52,466 nt of DNA, taken from positions 1-52,466 of the forward strand of contig PKEB01000002.1 of the NCBI GenBank assembly GCA_002863125.1, in the 5' to 3' direction. The notes beneath the pieces are model-generated. The model was not told the DNA's origin and searched no databases. It saw only the letters and a list, made by a program, of their open reading frames with translations. Numbering within the stretch: position 1 is the first letter of the stretch; each line of letters opens with the position of its first letter. The stretch is from Flavobacteriales bacterium (GTDB lineage: Bacteria; Bacteroidota; Bacteroidia; Flavobacteriales_D; Sanyastnellaceae). Positions 34,683-43,785 of the stretch are shown here, piece after piece. Position numbers and translations under genes: made by a program.

Positions 34683-37600
34683 ATGAAAGAACTCGTGAAT
34701 TCTCACCCCTCAATTTTCCGCGGCTGGGCTGCCTCTTGCCTCCGCGTGTTCTCCATTGCGTTTACTGTAGCTTTGGTCACCGGCAGCGCCTCCGCCCAAA
34801 TGACTGGTGTCACGTGGGAGGTGGACACTGCGTTTTACGAACCCACCACCTTCGATGCCGCTGGCGAGCCGCTGTACGCGGACTTGGAAGGATATGTGAC
34901 GTACAAGCTCTTTGCGGAGTTTACCAACGCAACGGATGAGCTCAGTGCGATCTACTCCGATGCCGTCGTACTCGGGACCGAACCGTTTTACATCAACGCG
35001 CCTTGTGGCTGCTTCAATCCGGACTTGGGTGATGTGTTACTTGGAGGCACACAAAACCTGGCGTTGCTTGATCTTTTTCCCGAGGTGGCTTACGATACAT
35101 ACTGGACCCTCGGCTTTGCGGCAGGAGAGCAATACACTGGCAGTAATACGGCTTATGAATCGACCACAATGTGTGCGGAAGAAGAAGACGGTGGACTCAT
35201 CTTTACTGTTGTTCCCGAAGCGGCAGGAGACGACTTGCGCATCCAATTTGCGCAGGTGACGACGTGCGGATTGTTTGAATTCCATGCGTGCTTCCAGGTT
35301 TTTGTCGAAGGCGTGCAGGCACCCTACCAGGAATGGTGCATGGATGGGGACGGCAATGGCCCCGAACTGGTGGAAAACCCCTGCGAGACCTATGCGGAAA
35401 CCAATGCCGCCATCGATATCACCAGTAGCATCGACTGCTTTGGTGACCTTGCGAGTGTCGATGTCAATGCCTACGGTGTTTCACCCATCACCTATGAATT
35501 GTTCGATGCATCGGACTCGACCTTGGTCACGACGCAGGTCGATGACAACGAATTTTTCGGCCTCTCAGAGGGAGATTATTTCGTGGCCATCGTCGATGGC
35601 AACACGTGCCGTGACTCATCTGACGTTTTTGGGTTTGTCGAGCCGCCTGAATTGAGCGCGGCCTGGTCATTGCTGGAAGACAACATATGCCCAGGTGACT
35701 TGTCGAGCGTGGTTGAAATCGATTTTTCTGGAGGGGTACCGAACTACAACATCGTGGCGTTTTCCGCAACCAACACGGGAACGGGGCTTTTGCCCGACCC
35801 GAACTACCAATGGGTAGGGTTGGATTGCGTAGATGGAAACGGTGAGTGGGATTTTGAAATTTCGGATGCCAACGGTTGTTCGTTGGACACCTCAATAATC
35901 ATTTCATGCATTGACCCGATCGTACTGCAAGCCACGGCTGAGGACATCACTTGTTTCTCATACGGTGACGGCCTCATTACAGGGTCGATGAGTGGTGGAA
36001 CGGGTACGTTGACGTTGACCGGAGATCCAGACTTGGGTGCCAATATCTCGGGTGAAGGTTCTGTGGACTTTGCAGTTACAGAGCTTGAAGCTGCAGCGTA
36101 CTTCTTGCTGGTAACGGATGCCAACGGATGCCAGGATTCGACAGAGGTAACCATCATCGAACCGGATGCCGTAACGATGCAGATCATCGCAAACGACCTA
36201 CTCTGTGCAGAATCCTGTGACGGTGAGGTGAACATTGCGGCGTTCGGGGGTTCGGGTGTTTTCAACTATTCAGTGACCGATGCAGATGGCAATGAGTACG
36301 ATGATGAAGGCCTGTGTGTAGGTTCATACTTGGCCAATGCCGAGGATGAAAACGGCTGCTTCGTGGATTCAGCCTTCCAGGTGATGGCGCCGGATAGCAT
36401 TTTATTCGATATCGTTATTGAGGACGTGACGTGCAACGGAGAGACCAACGGATCGATTTGTGTGGAAAACGTAACCGGTGGTACCGGCGCTCTGAGTTTC
36501 CAAGTGGACCCTCCCGGGGCGGCCTTCCAATTCGACCCGTGTTTTGACGTGGCCTCAGGCACTTACGTGGTGACCGCGATGGATGAGGTCGGATGCGAAG
36601 TGAGTTCGGATCCGCAGTTGGTCATTGAGCCGGATGCCATTCAGTTGATTCTGTCTGCAACCGAAATTACCTGTACGTCCTATGCGGACGGCATGCTGAC
36701 GGTGGAGGGCATCGGCGGGACAGGTGCTTTGACTTTGGTGGAACCCGAAGACGGAGTGCTGCCCTACACATTGGAGGATTTGCCGCCAGGTCCCATAGGT
36801 CTTACGGTTCAGGATGAGAACGGATGCATCAGTACAGAAGCAGCTGAAATCATTGAGCCGGATTCGCTTCAAGTTGAATGGCTACTGTTGGAAGACGTGG
36901 GATGCGGCGGCGATTGCGATGGGACGGCCATCGTGGATTTCAGCGGTGGTACAGGCAGCGTGATGATGACGCTCAACGGCAGTGAAGAATTTAACTTTGC
37001 AGCACTTTGTGCGGGTGCATACACCGCCACGGTGGTGGATGGCAACGGATGCATGGATTCGACCTTTTTCGAAATCATGGAGCCGGACCCCATCGAGGTG
37101 CTGATCGATGTGACCGATGTGACCTGTACCGGGATGAATGATGGAGAGGTGAACATTTTCCCAATCGGTGGAACTGGCGACATCACGTGGGAGGTCCTCG
37201 AAGAAGGCCTCGACTTGTTGAATCTAAATGAAGGCGTGTACACCATTACGGCGATTGACTCCATAGGCTGCGTCGAGGACACGGCGTTCACCGTTGCGGC
37301 TGAGATCGACACGGACATGCTCATCAGCATGCTCAGCTCACCGGTCACCTGCTGGAATGAGCAAGACGGCACTGCGACGGCGTCGGTTGTTGGCGGATTC
37401 CAGCCGATTGAGTACCTGTGGAGCGACGAAGATGCCCAGACTACGGCCACGGCGACAGGCCTGTACGAAGACACCTACTCGGTCGTCGTCACTGATAGCC
37501 TGGGATGCACCCTGACCCGGGTAGTGACGGTGGAACCGACCATTGGCTGTTTCTTCATCGCCGAAGCCATTACGCCGAATGGCGATGGATACAACGACGA

Positions 37601-37811
37601 ATGGATCGTCGGTGGATTGGAGTATTTCCCCGCCGCAGACGTACGGGTGTTCAACCGCTGGGGCCAGCAGGTATTCTATTCGCAGGGGTATCAAATACGT
37701 TGGGACGGTCGCTACAATAACGCGCCATTGCCTATGGCCGACTACTATTACGTCATTGAATTTGCCGGTGACAAGGATCCGATTACAGGAACCGTAACCT
37801 TGAAATACTAA
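34683..37811 (+). CDS. SprB-repeat surface protein with type B T9SS sorting domain
   Basis: A 1042-residue exported protein. ATG 34683 gives a long signal peptide ending SASAQ near residue 40; the ATG at 34638 is an alternative. Residues about 42-225 are a divergent copy of the unassigned domain found in the 4231, 38811 and 50125 genes (FYINAPC, VAYDTYWTLG, IQFAQVTTCG). Eight or nine SprB repeats follow (for example ITCFSYGDGLITGSMSGGTG and VTCNGETNGSICVENVTGGT), as in the gliding adhesin SprB. The end is a gliding-motility-associated C-terminal domain (AEAITPNGDGYNDEW, VRVFNRWGQQVFYS). It is followed by a PorP/SprF gene, the usual partner of type B cargo. Confidence 0.9.
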   Translation: MKELVNSHPSIFRGWAASCLRVFSIAFTVALVTGSASAQMTGVTWEVDTAFYEPTTFDAAGEPLYADLEGYVTYKLFAEFTNATDELSAIYSDAVVLGTEPFYINAPCGCFNPDLGDVLLGGTQNLALLDLFPEVAYDTYWTLGFAAGEQYTGSNTAYESTTMCAEEEDGGLIFTVVPEAAGDDLRIQFAQVTTCGLFEFHACFQVFVEGVQAPYQEWCMDGDGNGPELVENPCETYAETNAAIDITSSIDCFGDLASVDVNAYGVSPITYELFDASDSTLVTTQVDDNEFFGLSEGDYFVAIVDGNTCRDSSDVFGFVEPPELSAAWSLLEDNICPGDLSSVVEIDFSGGVPNYNIVAFSATNTGTGLLPDPNYQWVGLDCVDGNGEWDFEISDANGCSLDTSIIISCIDPIVLQATAEDITCFSYGDGLITGSMSGGTGTLTLTGDPDLGANISGEGSVDFAVTELEAAAYFLLVTDANGCQDSTEVTIIEPDAVTMQIIANDLLCAESCDGEVNIAAFGGSGVFNYSVTDADGNEYDDEGLCVGSYLANAEDENGCFVDSAFQVMAPDSILFDIVIEDVTCNGETNGSICVENVTGGTGALSFQVDPPGAAFQFDPCFDVASGTYVVTAMDEVGCEVSSDPQLVIEPDAIQLILSATEITCTSYADGMLTVEGIGGTGALTLVEPEDGVLPYTLEDLPPGPIGLTVQDENGCISTEAAEIIEPDSLQVEWLLLEDVGCGGDCDGTAIVDFSGGTGSVMMTLNGSEEFNFAALCAGAYTATVVDGNGCMDSTFFEIMEPDPIEVLIDVTDVTCTGMNDGEVNIFPIGGTGDITWEVLEEGLDLLNLNEGVYTITAIDSIGCVEDTAFTVAAEIDTDMLISMLSSPVTCWNEQDGTATASVVGGFQPIEYLWSDEDAQTTATATGLYEDTYSVVVTDSLGCTLTRVVTVEPTIGCFFIAEAITPNGDGYNDEWIVGGLEYFPAADVRVFNRWGQQVFYSQGYQIRWDGRYNNAPLPMADYYYVIEFAGDKDPITGTVTLKY

Positions 37812-37818
37812 AGCCCAC

Positions 37819-38787
37819 ATGAAGCATTTCATTCTCACCTTGTTCTCTGTGGCCTTGGGCCTTGCTTTGGTGGCTCCTGAGGCGAAAGCACAGCAGTTGT
37901 TTCGCCGTTCGCAGTTTATGACCAATCCATTTCTTAGCAACCCGGCTATTGCCGGAACGTTGCCCGAGACACCCATTACCATGCAGTACCGCAACCAGTG
38001 GACTGGGTTCGATGGAGCGCCTGAAACGATGACGCTGAGTGGCCACACAGCCCTGCCCAATCGAATCGGCGTAGGCGGAATCGTCTACTCAGATGATACG
38101 GGCGGCGCCATTAAGCGGACGGGCATTGAGTTGGGTGGGTCGTACACGATTGATTTGAACAACTACGATGCGGTGTCATTTGGTTTGAGCTTGATGGCCA
38201 ACCAGTGGTCTTTCGATAATGACCTCGACGTCTGGGACGTGGAAGATCCCGCTTTGAACTATGGAATGGAGCAATCGGTTTCCGTCGACGCACATTTCGG
38301 TTTGATGGTCTTCGGTGAAGCATATGCGTTTGGATTCGCGATTCCGCACTTGATTCAATCTTCAACGGGCCTCGAAAACTCGCCCATCCAAGGGGGGCTT
38401 GACAACAAGCAGGTCCGTCATTTCCGCTTCATGGGTCACTACCGGTACGAAGTATCCAATGATTTCATCATCGAACCTTCAGCATTGGTGCGCGTCACGG
38501 AACGCACGCCGGCACAGCTCGATGTATACCTCCGAGGTTGGTACGCCGACATGGCATGGGTCAGCGTAGGATTCCGCACGAATGATGCTGTTGTCATGGG
38601 TGTGGGAGGGCAATACGGTTCCTTTGGTTTGTCCTACGTGTACGACATCACGAGCACGGCTGCGAGCTACCTCAGTCCGCACTCCCACGAAATTTGCTTA
38701 ACCTATTTTGTACCGCGTTCTACGGGATTCCGTTCGAATTCGATGAATTCTCGTCGTATATTAGAACGTAAACGAATTGTGAAATAA
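37819..38787 (+). CDS. PorP/SprF-family type IX secretion outer-membrane protein
   Basis: A 322-residue outer-membrane beta-barrel protein. A signal peptide ends near AKAQ (residue 26). The mature start QQLFRRSQFMTNPFLSNPA and the block QYRNQWTGFDGAPETMTLS are signatures of the PorP/SprF family, whose members receive or anchor specific type B T9SS cargo. It lies 7 bp after the SprB-repeat gene, so that protein is its likely client. Confidence 0.93.
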   Translation: MKHFILTLFSVALGLALVAPEAKAQQLFRRSQFMTNPFLSNPAIAGTLPETPITMQYRNQWTGFDGAPETMTLSGHTALPNRIGVGGIVYSDDTGGAIKRTGIELGGSYTIDLNNYDAVSFGLSLMANQWSFDNDLDVWDVEDPALNYGMEQSVSVDAHFGLMVFGEAYAFGFAIPHLIQSSTGLENSPIQGGLDNKQVRHFRFMGHYRYEVSNDFIIEPSALVRVTERTPAQLDVYLRGWYADMAWVSVGFRTNDAVVMGVGGQYGSFGLSYVYDITSTAASYLSPHSHEICLTYFVPRSTGFRSNSMNSRRILERKRIVK

Positions 38788-38810
38788 GGAGCAATCCCAA
38801 CGACAGACGC

Positions 38811-39434
38811 ATGAAACAAATGAAGTTGAGCGCTTTGACGATGATGTTGGCCCCCGCATTGGTTTGGGGTCAGTTTTCCCACATCGAAGTGGATGAGGTG
38901 GATAACGGAGGAGTTGTCCGTGGAAAAACGTACCGTGTTTATGCGGTCATGGAAAGCGAAGGCGATGTGATCGACGCCATTTTTGGAGAGGCCGGTAAGC
39001 CATTGGAAATTTCATGTGAAAGTGGATTTTACCAGCATCCAAAGGGCGGTGGCATGGCCGCGGAAGTGCAGCGTTACGATGTTGAAAACGACGCGACCCT
39101 TGCGTACGATTCATGGGTGACTATCGGTTTGGAGGACAACTACATGAACTCATTGACGGCGTTTCCACCAGAGACCACGTTTTTTGACGCGTTTGAGAAT
39201 GGAGGGACGTTGACTACGGACAATGGTGCGTGGTTTGTTTTGCCGGACAAGCGTCAAGCCTTGGCTCCAGCAGACAAGCGCATTTTGATTGCTCAGTTCA
39301 CCACCACAGGCACCGTCAACGGCCTCATCAACATCCACGGCCGTACCAAGGCTATTTTCGATGCTGAGGGCAACGTGGAGAGCGGTGCAAAGCTGATTCA
39401 GGCAGAAGGCGTTACCTTCACCTGCGGACGTTAA
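38811..39434 (+). CDS. Small secreted protein consisting of one unassigned domain
   Basis: A 207-residue exported protein whose whole mature part (after a signal peptide ending LVWG) is one copy of the domain repeated in the 1422-residue protein at 4231. It keeps KTYRVYAVM, the FYQ motif, LAYDSWVTIG, GAWFVLPDKRQALAP and the ILIAQFTTTGTVNGLIN strand. It therefore shows that the domain can stand alone and sets its limits at roughly 185 residues. It starts 23 bp after the PorP/SprF gene and is probably the third gene of that operon. No tail signal is present. Function unknown. Its stop overlaps msrB by 4 bp. Confidence 0.83.
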   Translation: MKQMKLSALTMMLAPALVWGQFSHIEVDEVDNGGVVRGKTYRVYAVMESEGDVIDAIFGEAGKPLEISCESGFYQHPKGGGMAAEVQRYDVENDATLAYDSWVTIGLEDNYMNSLTAFPPETTFFDAFENGGTLTTDNGAWFVLPDKRQALAPADKRILIAQFTTTGTVNGLINIHGRTKAIFDAEGNVESGAKLIQAEGVTFTCGR

Positions 39435-39928
39435 TCCTCGACTCTAGGAAAGTCATGAATGAACTGCGCGGAATCGCGCGGGACAAACGCGAGCGCCGCA
39501 CTGTTAATGCAGTAGCGCAGCCCAGTCGGCTCAGGACCGTCGCCAAATACGTGTCCTAAATGCCCATCACAGGCGCTGCACAGGAGCTCGGTACGCGGGT
39601 ACCCCAATTTGTAATCGGTGCGCGTGGTGATGGCCTTTTCGGCCAAGACTTCAAAGAAACTCGGCCACCCGCTGCCGCTGTCGTACTTGTCGCGGCTGTC
39701 GAATAACGCCTGTCCGCACCCGGCACAGTAATACACCCCATCCTCGTGGTGATCCCAAAAAGCGCCCGTGAACGGGGGTTCCGTTCCGCATTGCCGGAGG
39801 ATCCGGAATTGCTCGTCCGTGAGCTTCTCGCTCCAATCGATGGCAGGCTTGATCTCAGGTTGTTGTGCAGTGCTGCAGCCGGTAGGGAGGATAAGCACGG
39901 CTGCAGGGATCCAATGGCGAAGCGTCAT
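39431..39928 (-). CDS. msrB: Peptide methionine-(R)-S-oxide reductase, lipoprotein form
   Basis: A 165-residue enzyme that repairs oxidised methionine in proteins. Zinc cysteines are Cys68/Cys71 (YYCAGCG) and Cys117/Cys120 (LLCSACDGHLGHVF); catalytic Cys140 is in RYCINSAAL. The N-terminus MTLRHWIPAAVLILPTGC looks like a lipoprotein signal with a slightly unusual lipobox (PTGC), so the enzyme probably acts in the periplasm or on the cell surface. It begins within the uvrA stop (ATGA overlap, 4 bp), an operon that may link DNA and protein damage repair. Confidence 0.95.
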   Translation of the reverse strand: MTLRHWIPAAVLILPTGCSTAQQPEIKPAIDWSEKLTDEQFRILRQCGTEPPFTGAFWDHHEDGVYYCAGCGQALFDSRDKYDSGSGWPSFFEVLAEKAITTRTDYKLGYPRTELLCSACDGHLGHVFGDGPEPTGLRYCINSAALAFVPRDSAQFIHDFPRVED

Positions 39929-42726
39929 GTCATTTTGGGTTTGAGGTGTTTGCCGGTAAGCGAGTCCGTACAGGCTGCGATGGTTTCCGGCGCGCCCTGG
40001 TACACCACGGTTCCACCTGCGTCCCCGCCGCCGGGCCCCATGTCAATAATGTAGTCGGCTTGCGCGATGACATCGAGTTGGTGTTCGATGACCAGCACCG
40101 TGTGGCCCATTTCAAGAAGGGCATTGAGCGATACCATGAGTTTTTGGACATCGTAGGCGTGCAAGCCGGTGGTCGGTTCGTCAAATACGAATAAGGTGTG
40201 TTCTTGGCGGTCTCCGCGTCCGAGGAAGGTGGCCAGCTTGATGCGCTGGGCTTCTCCGCCGCTCAAGGTGTTGCTGCTTTGTCCGAGGGTCACATAGCCC
40301 AGCCCGACATCAAGGAGGGGCTGTAGCTTGGCGAGGAGGCGCTTTTGCACGGTGCTGGGCTTTTTCTCTTCGGCCGCTGGGGCGAAGAATTCAATGGCAT
40401 CGGCCACCGTCATGTCGAGGACGTCGGCAATGTGCCGGCCGTTCCATTTGACATCGAGGATCTCGTCTTGGAATCGGCGGCCTTTGCACACGTCGCACCG
40501 CAATTTCAAATCGGCCATGAACTGCATGCCGATGGTCACTTGGCCTTCGCCCTCGCACGTCTCGCAGCGGCCGCCAGCGACGTTGAAGCTGAAGTGAGAA
40601 GGTTTGTAGCCGCGCGCCTTGGCGATGCCTGTGCCGCTGAACAACTGCCGAATCTCGTCGTACGCCTTGACGTACGTAACCGGGTTGCTGCGGGAAGACT
40701 TGCCAATGGGATTTTGGTCGACGAATTCCAACGCGCCAATCTTGTGCACGCTGCCCGACAACGCCCCGAGGGCCGATTGTCCGCCGCCGAGCCCTTCCAG
40801 TTCGGCCCGGAGCAAGGGGAGGAAGACCTGATTGACCAGGGTGCTTTTGCCCGATCCGCTTACGCCAGTGATGGCAGTCAACGCGTGCAGGGGGATGCGG
40901 ATGTCCACGCCCTTGAGGTTGTTTTTGTAGGCGCCCGTCAGTTCCAGCCAGTCGGGGCCGAGTTGGCGCGGGAGCTTTTCCGCGTTGTCCAGATGGCCAT
41001 TGAGGTAGGCGGCGGTCAACGACGGGTGGTCGGTGTCCAGACTTTCCCACGTGGGTGCATCGCCGGCAAATACCACTTCGCCGCCCAAGCTCCCCGCACG
41101 CGGTCCAAGGTCCACGAGGTGGTCAGCGGCCCGCATGATGTTTTCGTCGTGTTCAACGACGACAACGGTGTTGCCGAGATCGCGGAGTTGCTTGAGGATG
41201 CCAATGAGGCGCTCGGTGTCCTCTGGGTGGAGGCCGATGCTCGGTTCGTCAAGGACGTAGGTGCTCCCGACCAGGCTGCTGCCGAGGCAGGTGCTTAAGG
41301 AGATACGCTGCGATTCACCGCCGCTGAGGGTTTTGCTCGAGCGGTCCAAGGTCAGGTAGCCGACCCCGACTTCGCACAGGTAGCGCAACCGCGTTTCCGC
41401 CTCCTGGAGGAGTCGCTCGCCGATTTCGGCTTCGGTCGGGTTGAGTTGGAGGCCTTGGGTCCATGCCAAGGCGTCACTGGAGGACATGCGCAGCACTTCA
41501 GGCAAGGTGCGGCCGCCGACGAATACATTCTGTGCGCCTTCACCCAAGCGCGTGCCGTGGCACGTGGGGCACGTGGTGCGGCCACGGTACCGGCTCAGCA
41601 TGACGCGGAATTGAATTTTATAGCTCTTCTCCTCGAGGTAGGCGAAAAACGCGTTCAGCCCCTTGAATCCTTTGCCGCCCTCCCAGACCAGGGTTTGCTG
41701 GGCTTCAGTCAGTTCTCGCCAGGCGCTGTGAATGGGGATGTCGTTGTCCCGAGCGGCGAGGCAGAGGCGCTGCTTCCATTTGCCCATGCGCTCCCCGCGC
41801 CAGCAGGCGATGGCGTCGTCGTAGATGCTGAGTTTGGGATCGGGCACCACGCGCTCCGGATCGATGCCGATGACGTGCCCAAAGCCCTCGCACCGGTTGC
41901 AGGCGCCAATGGGGCTGTTGAAGGTGAAGAGTTCGGGGCTGGGTTCGGGGAACGTCATGCCGTCCCGTTCGAAGCGGTCGGAGAAAGCCCAAGCTTCTTG
42001 GTCGCCGTCCGCAAACCGGATTTCGCACGCGCCGTCCCCTTCAAAAAAGGCCGTTTCGACGGAATCGAACACGCGGGAATTGAAATCGCCTTCATTGTCA
42101 GCTGCGGGCGTGACCAAACGGTCCACGACGAGCCACCACGCATCGGCATCCGAAGCGATGGCGTCGGCGATGGCATGGGCTTGGCCTGAGGCGTCCATGA
42201 CCCGGCTGAATCCTTGCTGCTGCAAAATCTCCAACTGCTGGGCCCAGGTGCGGTCGGCTTTCTTGTGGATGGGGGCGACGACGAGGAACCGGATGCCGGC
42301 CTCGAGCGCTCGCAATCGGTCCAATACGTCTTCCGGGCGGTCCTTCTTGACCGGTTCGCCGCTGACGGGTGAGATGGTGGTGCCGATGCGTGCGTACAGC
42401 AGGCGCAAGTGGTCGTGGATCTCGGTCCGGGTGGCCACCGTGGAGCGCGGACCCCCTGAGGACGTGCGCTGTTCAATGGCGATGGCAGGGGAGATGCCGT
42501 CGATGGAATCCACGTCGGGCTTGTCGAGTCGTCCAAGGAACTGGCGGGCGTAGCTGCTCAAGCTCTCGACGTAGCGGCGCTGTCCTTCGGCGTAAAGCGT
42601 ATCGAAGGCGAGTGAGCTCTTGCCCGACCCGGAAAGCCCGGTGATGACGGTCCATTTCCGCTTGGGGATGGTGACATCGATGTTCTTGAGGTTGTGCTCG
42701 CGAGCACCTTTGATCCGGATCTCCAT
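39925..42726 (-). CDS. uvrA: Excinuclease ABC subunit A
   Basis: A 933-residue ATPase that finds bulky DNA lesions for nucleotide excision repair. Two ABC modules are visible: GLSGSGKSSLAFDTLYAEGQ (Walker A 1) and GVSGSGKSTLVN (Walker A 2), with signature LSGGESQRI and LSGGEAQRI. CxxC pairs occur at ACNRCEGFG, CPTCHGTRL, CETCEGEG and CDVCKGRR. The CxxC pair that normally precedes the first of these in E. coli (CPYCGYS) is missing; the region reads RFERDGMTFPEP. This suggests one of the Bacteroidota UvrA paralogue types. msrB follows with a 4-bp overlap. Confidence 0.96.
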   Translation of the reverse strand: MEIRIKGAREHNLKNIDVTIPKRKWTVITGLSGSGKSSLAFDTLYAEGQRRYVESLSSYARQFLGRLDKPDVDSIDGISPAIAIEQRTSSGGPRSTVATRTEIHDHLRLLYARIGTTISPVSGEPVKKDRPEDVLDRLRALEAGIRFLVVAPIHKKADRTWAQQLEILQQQGFSRVMDASGQAHAIADAIASDADAWWLVVDRLVTPAADNEGDFNSRVFDSVETAFFEGDGACEIRFADGDQEAWAFSDRFERDGMTFPEPSPELFTFNSPIGACNRCEGFGHVIGIDPERVVPDPKLSIYDDAIACWRGERMGKWKQRLCLAARDNDIPIHSAWRELTEAQQTLVWEGGKGFKGLNAFFAYLEEKSYKIQFRVMLSRYRGRTTCPTCHGTRLGEGAQNVFVGGRTLPEVLRMSSSDALAWTQGLQLNPTEAEIGERLLQEAETRLRYLCEVGVGYLTLDRSSKTLSGGESQRISLSTCLGSSLVGSTYVLDEPSIGLHPEDTERLIGILKQLRDLGNTVVVVEHDENIMRAADHLVDLGPRAGSLGGEVVFAGDAPTWESLDTDHPSLTAAYLNGHLDNAEKLPRQLGPDWLELTGAYKNNLKGVDIRIPLHALTAITGVSGSGKSTLVNQVFLPLLRAELEGLGGGQSALGALSGSVHKIGALEFVDQNPIGKSSRSNPVTYVKAYDEIRQLFSGTGIAKARGYKPSHFSFNVAGGRCETCEGEGQVTIGMQFMADLKLRCDVCKGRRFQDEILDVKWNGRHIADVLDMTVADAIEFFAPAAEEKKPSTVQKRLLAKLQPLLDVGLGYVTLGQSSNTLSGGEAQRIKLATFLGRGDRQEHTLFVFDEPTTGLHAYDVQKLMVSLNALLEMGHTVLVIEHQLDVIAQADYIIDMGPGGGDAGGTVVYQGAPETIAACTDSLTGKHLKPKMT

Positions 42727-42897
42727 TCGCTTTTGTTAACACCCCAAATCGCCCGTGGGTTTCGAAGCGACGAAATTATGACGTATATTAGTAGGAGTTA
42801 TTCGAAAAAAGCACGCGATAGAAACATTTTACGCTTCAAAGTAAGGCCCCGACGATTTCCCATGACTCGGGTTGTGTATCACCCTTAACTGCGTAAA
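42727..42897. other. Divergent intergenic region uvrA / ECF sigma
   Basis: This 171-bp AT-richer stretch must hold the promoters of both genes. I see no exact TAnnTTTG motif; on the minus strand TAATTTCG (around 42772-42779) is one mismatch away. No RNA gene or long ORF is evident. Confidence 0.5.
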
Positions 42898-43485
42898 ATG
42901 ATGCGAGCATCACTTTCAGACCAACAGTTGATTTCCTTGTACCTTTCCGGGGACGAGGCTGCGTTCGAAACCCTTTTGAACCGCCATCAACAACAAGTTT
43001 ATTCCAAAATCTTCTTCATCGTCCGCGACAGCGACCTTGCGAACGACCTGTTTCAGGACACCTTCATCAAGGTGGTGAACACGCTCAAGAGCGGGAGGTA
43101 CAACGAGGAAGGGAAGTTTTTGCCTTGGGTGATGCGCATCGCGCACAACTTGAGCATCGACCACTTCCGCCGCGGCAAGAAAATGCGCATGCTGCGCGCT
43201 ACCGAAGAATTCGACGTGTTCGATACGATGTGTTCTGACGAGCCGCACATGGAAGACCGCATGATCCAGGAGCAAATCCATCAGGACGTGCGCGACCTCC
43301 TCGAAACCCTGCCCGAAGAGCAGCGGTTGGTGGTCAAAATGCGCATCGAACGCGACATGAGTTTCCAGGAAATTGCTGACGAAACGGGCGTTTCCATCAA
43401 CACGGCACTCGGCCGCATGCGCTACGCGCTAATCAATCTGCGCAAGGCCATGGACGAGCGCGGCGTGCAGCTGACGCTGAATTAA
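42898..43485 (+). CDS. ECF-type RNA polymerase sigma factor
   Basis: A 195-residue sigma-70 family factor with region 2 (FIVRDSDLANDLFQDTFIKV, then GKFLPWVMRIAHNLSIDHFR) and region 4 (LLETLPEEQRLVVKMRIERD, SFQEIADETGVSINTALGRM). It should redirect RNA polymerase to a small regulon. No anti-sigma gene is adjacent, which is unusual for classic ECF factors but common for this Bacteroidota housekeeping-like type. ATG 42898 is directly followed by a second ATG at 42901. A 56-residue ORF follows after 70 bp. Confidence 0.93.
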   Translation: MMRASLSDQQLISLYLSGDEAAFETLLNRHQQQVYSKIFFIVRDSDLANDLFQDTFIKVVNTLKSGRYNEEGKFLPWVMRIAHNLSIDHFRRGKKMRMLRATEEFDVFDTMCSDEPHMEDRMIQEQIHQDVRDLLETLPEEQRLVVKMRIERDMSFQEIADETGVSINTALGRMRYALINLRKAMDERGVQLTLN

Positions 43486-43555
43486 TTTTCGAGCGCGTAC
43501 AATAGAAGCCGATGCGTCGCGTTTATGGGGTACGAAACCTCAAAAACAAGTGCCC

Positions 43556-43726
43556 ATGGCCCATTGTACCCTTGACGATTTGACGTCGGATTGGTTTGAA
43601 GCTTCTGTCGAGTCCAACTTGAAAATGCCCCGCGCCACGAGTGTGCGCAACATCCTCCAGTATTCAGCTGGATTGAGCGCGCAGTCAACCAAGCGCTTCG
43701 GCACCTTCACCGGACTCATGAACTGA
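43556..43726 (+). CDS. Small hypothetical protein downstream of the sigma factor (56 residues)
   Basis: The frame begins MAHCTLDDLTSDWFEASVES and ends SAGLSAQSTKRFGTFTGLMN. It is acidic at the start and basic at the end, with a segment MPRATSVRNILQYSAGLS. It resembles short proteins with a conserved ILxYSxxL segment often found next to ECF sigma genes in Bacteroidota, although I rely on memory for that. It lies between the sigma gene and a strong terminator, with good codon use and no competing frame. Function unknown; a modulator of the sigma factor is possible. Confidence 0.58.
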   Translation: MAHCTLDDLTSDWFEASVESNLKMPRATSVRNILQYSAGLSAQSTKRFGTFTGLMN

Positions 43727-43747
43727 GCCCCTGACGTACAAACGAAG

Positions 43748-43777
43748 AAAAGACCGCCCCGAGCGGTCTTTTTTTTT
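43748..43777 (+). terminator. Rho-independent terminator
   Basis: AAAGACCGC and GCGGTCTTT form a perfect stem with a CCCGA loop, followed by a long T run. It ends the sigma-factor unit and, since the stem begins with an A run, may also serve the convergent nuclease gene. Confidence 0.88.
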
Positions 43778-43785
43778 GTGCCCAG

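Noticed and set aside
40345-42189. Long plus-strand ORFs of 317 and 247 residues opposite uvrA
   Set aside because: Antisense of uvrA, which is unambiguous; no recognisable domain in either.
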